Source: Berberis thunbergii (taxonomy: Eukaryota > Streptophyta > Magnoliopsida > Ranunculales > Berberidaceae). From it: a stretch of 64,000 bases of DNA. Below the pieces are notes generated by a model that searched no databases, had not been told where the DNA came from, and saw only the letters and a program-made list of their open reading frames with translations. The translations under genes and the position numbers were made by a program. Below, in pieces: positions 56,635 through 64,000 of the stretch (positions within the stretch are counted from its first letter, which is position 1; every line of letters begins with the position of its first letter). The stretch lies in assembly GCA_003290165.1 (NCBI GenBank), contig QNQO01008296.1, positions 62,001 through 126,000 of the forward strand. Reading direction: 5' to 3'.

Positions 56635-57646
56635 ATGTCACCAATGGTTCCTGAATTGGAGGTATGCTTTTCGATCCCATACCACCTGCAAAATAATATG
56701 AACACATGACTTGTGATATAAACTAATTGATTTTCTTCAATATGACAATGCAGAAACCTCGAGTTACAGAGATAATGGTGAGGATGGACTGCAGTGGGTG
56801 TGTGCAGAAGATCAAGAAGGCATTGCATGGCATTAATGGTAATTAATAAACAATGACATTTGTGTACATTTAGTTTTGGTTTTAGTTATTAGATTTCTGA
56901 CACAGCTTGTTTTGAGAAATGATTTTCAGAGTTGTTCTGATTTTGTGTACAGGTATTTATGATCTCTATATTGATTTCCCTCAACAAAAATTGACGGTTG
57001 TAGGGTGGGCTGACCCAGAAAAGATTGTCAAAGCTATCAAGAAAACGAGGAAGGTTGCAACAATATGTTCCCACACGCAAGCTACTGAACCTCCAGCTGA
57101 ACCCACAGAACCAGCACCTGAAGCTGCACCAGATGCTGTGAACCCTCCTCCAGAAGCTCCACCTGCTGAAGCTTCTCCGCCTACGGAACCACCCAAAGAT
57201 CCCCACCACCTGAAAACCCACCTGCAGAGACTACACCACCACCTGCAGAGCCTACACCACCACCTGCAGAGCCTGACAGTCAACCACCTCAGCCTACTGG
57301 ACCCAAGGATGTCGAAGAGCTTCACTATATCCATCACCATCCCCAACAGGATTACAATTATGGATACAGCGGTAGTGACTTGAGCCATCACCATGACAGT
57401 GGATACTGGCATAGTTACCCTAATCATCACAGCTTCCGACCTGAGCCACCTGTTCATATGAGCTACAACACCTACAGACCTTCCCCTTACATCTCAAGAT
57501 ACGAATATGGCAGGCCACCTCCAACACAAACCCATTTCGGCAGGACGGGAAGATACAGTGACGAATACAACCGGGGCAATGGAGATGGGAACAACATCAC
57601 TTTGATGTTCAGTGACGAAAACCCGAATGCATGCAGAATAGTCTAG
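56635..57646 (+). CDS. HIPP: Heavy-metal-associated isoprenylated protein (HIPP), one apparent frameshift
   Basis: Three exons: 56635-56661 (MSPMVPELE), 56754-56838 and 56953-57646, all GT-AG. The HMA domain starts in exon 2 with the metal-binding MDCSGC (Cys22, Cys25) and continues in exon 3 (IYDLYIDFPQQKLTVVGWAD). A Pro/Glu/Ala-rich stretch and a His/Tyr-rich tail follow. The C-terminus is CRIV, a CaaX box for prenylation, which defines the HIPP family. The frame shifts at 57201-57204, where CCCC would need to be CCCCC to continue as PPPENPPAE and reach the CaaX end. With that single base the protein would be 268 residues. Both sides remain clean, so I favour a sequence error or a very young lesion. 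Expected role: metal binding or chaperoning at membranes. Confidence 0.87.
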
Positions 57647-60600
57647 AATGTATGAGAGGTTCAGAGGAAAAAAGTCTCTCTTCACAAAAATAGTCTTGAG
57701 GGAGTAATTAGCTGTATAATATAAGTATTTGGTGACAATAACCACTAATAAGCATGTATAATAATGTCTGAAGAGAGAATTAGATTCCTATCATGAAGAA
57801 CTGATCCTGCATTCCATTCCTAAGAGATTGCCTGAATTCCATCCTTGTGGAAGAATCATATAAAGTGATGTTTATTATGTTATCATGCAATTCTAAGCCT
57901 CAATTTTGGAAAATATTTGTTACGGTTATTTTACATATGGAAACTAGTTGTTTTGTTTCAATTGATGAATATTACAAATCAATAAAATGAAATATTATGT
58001 AGAAGCTACCATTTATGTGTCCCACATAGAGTCCAGAGATTTCATGAATTCAAGATCCAATATAAACCACCTAGCTACAGGGTATTTTATTATAATTATA
58101 ATTATAATTATAATTTTTTGTGTTATTCTTTCAAGTGTGTAATGTATTGTTCCAGACAATTCACCAGATATATTTTTATGCAAATAAATAGGGAGGTGGA
58201 TTGAGTTAATATTGACAATAAAAAGCATGAACATTCACTGTGATTTAACGATCTTCTTCATAACACTAACAACATATGAAAATATGGATTCAAATATGAT
58301 AAGCGTAAGTTATATTTCAATCTTCAATCTTCCGCCCCTACTGTGTAACTGCCTACCTAAACATCCTGCCCCACGGGTTGTAACAGCACTGGAGATGATC
58401 ATGTTTCAAGCTACAATGGCACATTAAATATTACTAATGACATTATACTTTTCTAAACACAATATATCTGGATCTACAGCAATGGAATCAGACTTCCTGA
58501 GCTGAAAAAAATTCACTCAGAAGTCTGACACCATAACCTGGATTCATCAGATTCAAAAGGTATAACCCATCACCATAGTTGGTGTGTCCAGTAAACTATA
58601 TCCTAAGGTAATTGGCTCTAGACGCTTTCCAAATGCCCCAGTGGAACAACAAAGGATGATAGACTGAATTCAGGTCGGTGTCTGTTCGATTGTTCCAGTG
58701 GTGGTCCAGGAGGGCACCATGATTGCACTAGGAGATTGCAAAGACATGATCGAATTTCCTACAACTGGGATAAAGTAGTGGAGAGTAATACTCTTCGTTC
58801 ATGAATGATTGGGAAAGGATTGATAACAATGTACCACTGTGAAGGGTTGATTATCAGTTTAAAGCGACGTGAGAAACCACCAACTAGGTGCACTCAGTTT
58901 GCATGGTTTGAGAACCTAATATCATCACTCCATGAGGTTCTCTTTTTAACACTCTTATCTAATGAATGTTTCACCAAGAAACCTGGTAGATATGCTATTA
59001 AAAGAGCAAGTATACAATCAATTTGTCAATCCTGGCAAGATCAAGACAAATGTATACATTCAAAATTTACTCACTTCAAGGGTTCTGAAAATTTTCAGTT
59101 ATATTTGTGAAGTTGATGCACGACAAAGAACTTAACCACTAAAGATTCTAATTATTTCTGTATGAAGCTTTGTTATATAAAACAGAGAGAGCAGATGTGA
59201 AGAAGGCTTAAAAGGTCTAAGACAGAGGACCCAAATTGCAAAACCTTTTAGTATTTTAACCAAGAAAGAATTGAAAGGCAGTAAACTATATCAAAGATAC
59301 CTCATGCTTTCTACTGTATTGTGAGCACACTTGTTCATGAAAAAATATCTGATTAGATTGCATAAACTAAGAATTGAACTTAGGTTTTTGTCAGGGAAAT
59401 GTAATAGAAATTATAAATAAGACTATTTTATTTCGACTTTGTAATAAAGAAAGAGAACAATGTTGAAAAGAATGCAAAGGAATGATATTTGAAGAACCGG
59501 GTTGAACTGGTAAATGAGGTATGGCAGATCATGGTGACCAACTACTCATATGCCTACTACTTATGCTGATCAACTTGAAACCACGCCTTCACCAATATGT
59601 CTAACCAAAATATTATGGAGCATAAATTAGAGAAAATCCTCCTTTAGAAACTCGCTTATGTAGAAAATCATTAAACTACAAGCTCATGCCACCAATAATA
59701 AGATGCGTAATCAAGTATCGGGACATCTGTCTAACCATATGCATTAAACTAAGAACCAATCTGGAGTGGCCTACATACTATGGACGCATAGACTGTATAT
59801 GTTGCTTGATTACCTCTCATTTGGTAACTTTTAGAATAAAAACCCATAACAATGTGACTTTTAGTTAGCCTAGGTTGAGTCTTATATTCATTGACAGAAC
59901 TATAAGTACCATACTGGCTCATATACTTCGTTTCTCTCGTGGAAAGGTAATCACCAAGTACCATATTGTGAAATAGGAAACATGTTTGAAACAGGAAAGT
60001 GTTTGGACTCCTATTTGAAACAGGAAACTGTTTGGACTTCTGAAAAAAAAAAATTGAATATAGTGGAATCACCTTACCGTGGACGTAGGCAATTGCTGAA
60101 CCACGTAAACCTTGTGTCTCTTGTGGTATGTTCTTAATTTTCTCTAATCTCTTTCTTTGCTAGTTGCTCTATTTAATTGATTGGATCCTTGTGATACTTG
60201 TGTGCAATTGTTGGTGTCTACCCGCTTCCGCAATAAAGCGCAACACATATAAAAAAATAGACAACAACCAAGTAAAGGAATTTTGCAAGGCAAATCTGAC
60301 TAAGCAAAAGCCATAGGAGTGCTCATTGAGAAACTCACCCACAATGACAATTACCCTGACTAGCTGATACATACAATGCTAACAGAATTACGCTGCCTGT
60401 TCGAACACCCAAACTAATTATTCTTCTTGTCTTTTTAATCTGAAGAAAAGTGAAAAGAAAAGGGTTCCAAATATAGATAAAAAGAATTTCATTTCCTAAT
60501 TAGTAACATCAAACCTTTCTCTAAAGATGAGCATTTCATACAACAATAATCAAATCAAAGGTATCCCTTTCTGATTTCGAATATAAATGTGTTCCATCAG

Positions 60601-61237
60601 TTGATTTATGTCTGCGAACTCTGTCGTGACTTCCCTTTAAAGTGCCTCAAATCTGAAAAAAAAAAAAAAAAAAAAAAGAAGCGAAAACTGTATTTGAATA
60701 CACACAGTGATGTTAAATAAAAAATAGTCTTCCGGTGTGGGGGTTCTCTTTTCTTTTCCTTAGAGGTTCGAATCCTACAAGATATTTTTCATGAAATTCA
60801 GACAACCAATACGTTTAATAAACCCAAAAAAAAACAAAGTGTCCTCTACGTAGTTTGTCTCAACATGATATTCAACAAGAAAATGTAAATTGCAAATTAT
60901 GCTCACAGTCGCACATATACAAGTTGAGCTCCTCAATTTTGTAACAATGTACGGTATGTATTTATTTCAAGAGTGAGGTTAGGAAATCAAGTTTTGCAAC
61001 CAAGTTTATAATCAGGACTTTCATCATTGTTAGAGAAGGTTTTTTACAACCTCGAGATATACATAAACACTTTAGGACTTTCATCATTCTTTCAAAATCA
61101 TGCCACGTCACCATGGTTACAAAACCTGATTGCAAAAACATGATTTTTAGCATTTTCGTTACTTCAATTTAACCATTTCCTGAACAATGGCAACATTATT
61201 CCTACCCATAATCCTAGGTGTATGCATAACAAACAAT
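57647..61237. other. Intergenic, no gene seen
   Basis: AT-rich. An (ATAATT)n run is at 58088-58116 and an A-run at 60659-60678. A 101-codon frame at 58805-59110 has no recognisable domain. A GAGGTTCGAATCCTAC stretch near 60762 resembles a pol III B box, but no SINE boundaries could be set. Confidence 0.5.
59985..60041. repeat. 28-bp tandem duplication
   Basis: TTTGAAACAGGAAAGTGTTT at 59985 recurs at 60014 with one change, each copy running on into GGACT(C/T)CT. Simple local duplication. Confidence 0.8.
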
Positions 61238-61990
61238 ATACAGTCACTTGAGTTCAATAAACTTGAAGCAAGATAAGAACATAAAATTGTGATTTTTTTG
61301 TTTAAATAATGAAATTGGGGTTTCTACAAAACATTTAACAGAAGCATCTGAAACAATGCAAATGAAATAAAGACTGAACATGCAAACAGATATAATTGTT
61401 TTTGAATGCTAAGCAAACTCTAATAAATATTTATTAAAATTCGAAATATTTATTTTTTTTAATAAAAAATAAATATTTTAATTTCCATATATTTTAATTG
61501 CTATAATGTTATTTTAGCATCAAAATTTGTTATGCAAGTGATTCTTATATAATATGCGGTCTGTATAACACTAAGTTATGTGAAACTTTTATGTAGTATT
61601 TAAGAATTTAAAATGCATAAACATATATTGTTAAATTCAAAACTACAATAAATTTTTTTTTTTCGTTTATGTTATATAATCCACCACAGATACTTTCAAA
61701 CCCCAGTTAGGTGTGCAATTGAGACAAAATACACATCGTCTTGGCTCATTTTCATACACATGGACGACGGACCGAGTTTATATATATGTTTTTCTGATTA
61801 ATATACAATATCGCTTCCTAGGAAAATTGAATGAACACCGAGGCGAGGATGATAGTGACAAAAATAGGTGAGATTAGAACATTTCTAGGTCGCCAACTAT
61901 GAGGAAATACATGAAACGTTCTAGCTAATTGGAAACATAAACAATGCGGTGAGTTAAGATGAGCCCATAAAAATTGTGCGACGTACTCAC
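61238..61990. repeat. Local duplication, copy 1 (contains the empty SINE site)
   Basis: Blocks 61238-61369 and 61842-61990 match 62847-63089 (minus a SINE) and 63090-63235 in the same order. Shared words include AATGAAATTGGGGTTTCTAC and CAACTATGAGGAAATACATG. Copy 1 has about 470 extra bases between the two blocks. The site AGTTCAATAAAC (61251-61262) is single here. Confidence 0.8.
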
Positions 61991-62575
61991 CTTCTTCATT
62001 ACAAAAAATTAAGCATAAGTTGATTGATGGAGATGGGTTTTGTTTAGTTAATCTTTCAACATTAGAAAACATAGTCAGATTATTAAAGAAGTTGTTGTAT
62101 CTCTGTTTCTTGATTTATGCCTTTATATATTAAAAGTAAATGGTTGAATTTGATTGTATTATTCAATCAGACTTTTTATTTTTATTTTTTTATTTCAAAA
62201 GTCGGGTTTATAATGACCATCTGTTAGATTATGGATAATTCCATGTTTATCCATTCTTGAGCTCATTACTTAAACAATTTATCACTAAATTGATTCTTAG
62301 TTTATGGACTAAGCAAGTTCGGTGTCAAAGTAGGGAAAGTTTTTGGTAATCGTTGCTTCTACTCCTCAATTAGCTTCTATGAAAGACATCCACCCAGGTG
62401 CATTATTGACTATAAATTTGATGTATGGTTGTGTGAGAGCGCATTCTAATTATAAAAAATTGATGATAATTAAATATAAAAAGAATAACTCAGGTTAGTT
62501 GATTAATCATTAGTTAAAGGAAGAAGATGAATCACCTATGTACTGAGTTCGGGGTTTTTCTTTTCTTTAATGTCT

Positions 62576-62670
62576 AGTTAGCCTTGTTTGCTAGTCCTTT
62601 TTTTTATGATTATTTTTAAATTTATTTTAAACACTTTTTACCCATTCAAACCCAAAAAAATATTAGCAAT
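62576..62670. mobile_element. T-rich MITE, left half, cut by a SINE
   Basis: TTAGCCTTGTTTGCTAGTCC followed by a T-rich core matches the MITE at 10069-10216. After the SINE the phrase GACTAGAATTGTTGCTT (62800-62816) resembles the sequence just beyond that MITE (CTAGCTAGAATTGTGCTT), so the SINE entered or replaced its right half. Confidence 0.5.
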
Positions 62671-62671
62671 C

Positions 62672-62803
62672 ATTTTTTTGTAAAGGCAAGCAAGACTTTT
62701 ATAGAATTTCAGAACTCATAAAGATGCCGCAAGCTGGATTTGAACCCATGACCTAGTGGTACCATCCGTCAAGCTCTAACAGTTGAGCTGTTATGGCTGA
62801 CTA
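62672..62803 (-). mobile_element. SINE, same family as 30.15 kb
   Basis: On the minus strand: ACAGCTCAACTGTTAGAGC (A-box region), GGTACCACTAGGTCATGGG, the B box GGGTTCAAATC (62737-62747), then CTTGCTTGCCTTTAC before the tail. It follows the 30153-30285 element closely in order. Target duplications are not clear. Confidence 0.82.
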
Positions 62804-62846
62804 GAATTGTTGCTTTTCTTTTCCTCATACATTCGAACCCTATACA

Positions 62847-63235
62847 CAGACATTTGAGTTCAATAAACATTTTTTTTAAAGGCAAGCGTGTCGTCAGTGA
62901 GTATAGAAATCAAAACGCACATTAAATCACCATAGCCTTAACCAACTCACCAGACTACCATTGACAGTTCAATAAACTTGAAATAAGATAAAAACACAAA
63001 ACTGTGATTTCTTTTATTATTTTCAAATAATGAAATTGGGATTTCTACAAAACATTTAACAACATCATACGAAAACAATGCAAATGAAATGAGGATGATA
63101 GTGACACAAATACGTGAGATTAAGACATTTCTAGGTTACCAACTATGAGGAAATACATGTAAACGGTCTCGCTAATTGAAAACATAAACAATGAGGAGTT
63201 AAGATAAGACTGATAAAAATTCGGCAACGACTACT
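62847..63235. repeat. Local duplication, copy 2 (occupied SINE site)
   Basis: Second copy of the 61238-61990 blocks, with the SINE at 62869-62965 inserted at AGTTCAATAAAC. Confidence 0.8.
62869..62965 (-). mobile_element. SINE with 12-bp target duplications and a paralogous empty site
   Basis: A 97-bp insert has a T-run at its left end (minus-strand tail after CTTGCCTTTAAA) and a tRNA-like TGGTGAGTTGGTTAAGGC near its minus-strand start. AGTTCAATAAAC flanks both sides (62857-62868 and 62966-62977). The duplicated block at 61251-61262 shows the same site once and uninterrupted. Confidence 0.85.
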
Positions 63236-63239
63236 CCAC

Positions 63240-64000
63240 ATCACCAAAAGCGCTTTCTCACACCACCATTGAAATTTTTTTTTCTTACTTACTTAAGCCA
63301 CCAATAAATATGCATAACCTAACAGAGAAACCCAAACTCAAAACAAAAAAACATAAAAATATGATAACTTTTTACCAATTAAAACCCTCAATTGAGATCG
63401 ATTATCAAGCTCATCAAAACATGAAAATTGTGGCACTGTGAGTTATCTAATAAACACAATTTTAATCAATTGAAAATGTTTTGAAATGAACAAGTTATGG
63501 TCATTTTACTAAAATCGCACAAATCTGTCTCGCAATGAAAATGAGATAGTATTCCCGACTTTCGGCCAACTTATGTGCTCGATCGAGACCAATTCTTAAG
63601 TTGATTAAAACACAAAAACTGTAGTACTCTGTGTTATCTAATAAAAAACTTAAATCACTTGAAAATGTTTTGAAATGAGCAAGTTATAGTAATTTTACTA
63701 AAGTTGTGCAAATTTATCTCGCAATGAAAATATGATAATGTCTCTGACTTTTAACCAACTTATGTACTCGATCAAGACCGATTCTCAAGTTGAGAAAAAC
63801 AATAAAGTTATAGTACTCTTAGTTAACATAACTTGAATCACTTGAAAATGTTTTGAAATGAGCAAGTTATGGTCATTTTACTAAAATCGCACAAATCAGT
63901 CTGAAAATTTTTGCTAAAATTTCCTGTGTCGCCCAGAACAATGTCAGTTTTGCAAAAACATTGCATTGTTCCAGGCGAAATTTTTTAAAAATCTTGCCTG
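63240..64000 (-). repeat. Repeat family R, copy 3, with ~190-bp tandem units
   Basis: Three units start at about 63391, 63581 and 63770 (steps of 190 and 189). Each has a GAT(C)GAGACC-like start, a CTAATAAA..CTTAAATCA-like middle, TTTTGAAATGA.CAAGTTATGG, TTTTACTAAAATCGCACAAAT and CAACTTATGT.CTCGATC. The third unit gives way at about 63900 to a stretch with a loose inverted pair CGCCCAGAACAATG and CATTGTTCCAGGCG. The array continues or ends beyond the window. Confidence 0.75.

Noticed and set aside
58805..59110. 101-codon plus-strand frame
   Set aside because: No recognisable motif, no splice or promoter support.
60720..60840. Possible SINE around GAGGTTCGAATCCTAC
   Set aside because: A B-box-like word alone; no A box, tail or target duplication could be fixed.
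1..64000. CRISPR array, operon, riboswitch or prokaryotic defence system
   Set aside because: The sequence is plant nuclear DNA; no regular short repeat-spacer array or bacterial gene was seen.

Overview
The window reads as nuclear DNA from a flowering plant, most likely a eudicot. It has intron-containing genes of plant-only families (RALF, early nodulin-like, HIPP, DUF247) in an AT-rich background full of plant transposons. No bacterial or organellar gene could be supported. Five genes look real. They are a DUF247 protein (8.5-9.8 kb, minus), a RALF peptide precursor (32.4-32.7 kb, minus), an early nodulin-like GPI-anchored phytocyanin (35.5-36.6 kb, minus), a SWITCH2/CHR9-type SNF2 helicase in eight exons (42.9-54.4 kb, plus) and a heavy-metal-associated isoprenylated protein (56.6-57.6 kb, plus, with one apparent 1-base frameshift). 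They share no operon-like or pathway link; each stands alone among repeats.

Layout. 0-7 kb: a damaged CACTA element with ACCGGCGCTT subterminal arrays. Nested in it is a hAT-like element carrying a fragment of a BRWD-type WD40 gene. The CACTA end abuts a decayed Ty1/copia element whose 3' LTR is intact. 7-16 kb: two DUF247 copies, the second broken by one base, with MITEs and a CACTA end between them. 16-22 kb: a two-LTR Ty1/copia element with a broken gag-pol. 22-32 kb: repeats, a gypsy-type ORF remnant joined to a third DUF247 fragment, a hAT-like element with two aconitase exons, and a SINE with perfect target duplications. 32-37 kb: the RALF and ENODL genes. 37-43 kb: Tourist-like MITEs, an L1-type LINE fragment, a complete TRIM element, and a PIF/Harbinger-like element carrying FG-nucleoporin-like sequence that ends about 125 bp before the helicase start codon. 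43-54 kb: the helicase gene, with an RTE-like LINE in intron 1. 54-64 kb: the HIPP gene, then intergenic DNA with a local duplication, two SINEs and a ~190-bp tandem repeat that runs off the window.

The strongest unusual signals are as follows. (1) Five GC-rich hairpin elements share their ends, yet their long arms differ between copies while remaining complementary within each copy. (2) Three non-autonomous DNA transposons have each captured a piece of a host gene. (3) A SINE insertion comes with its own unoccupied paralogous site inside the window. (4) Several otherwise clean reading frames are each broken by loss of one base in or beside a short homopolymer, which raises the question of real decay versus assembly error.
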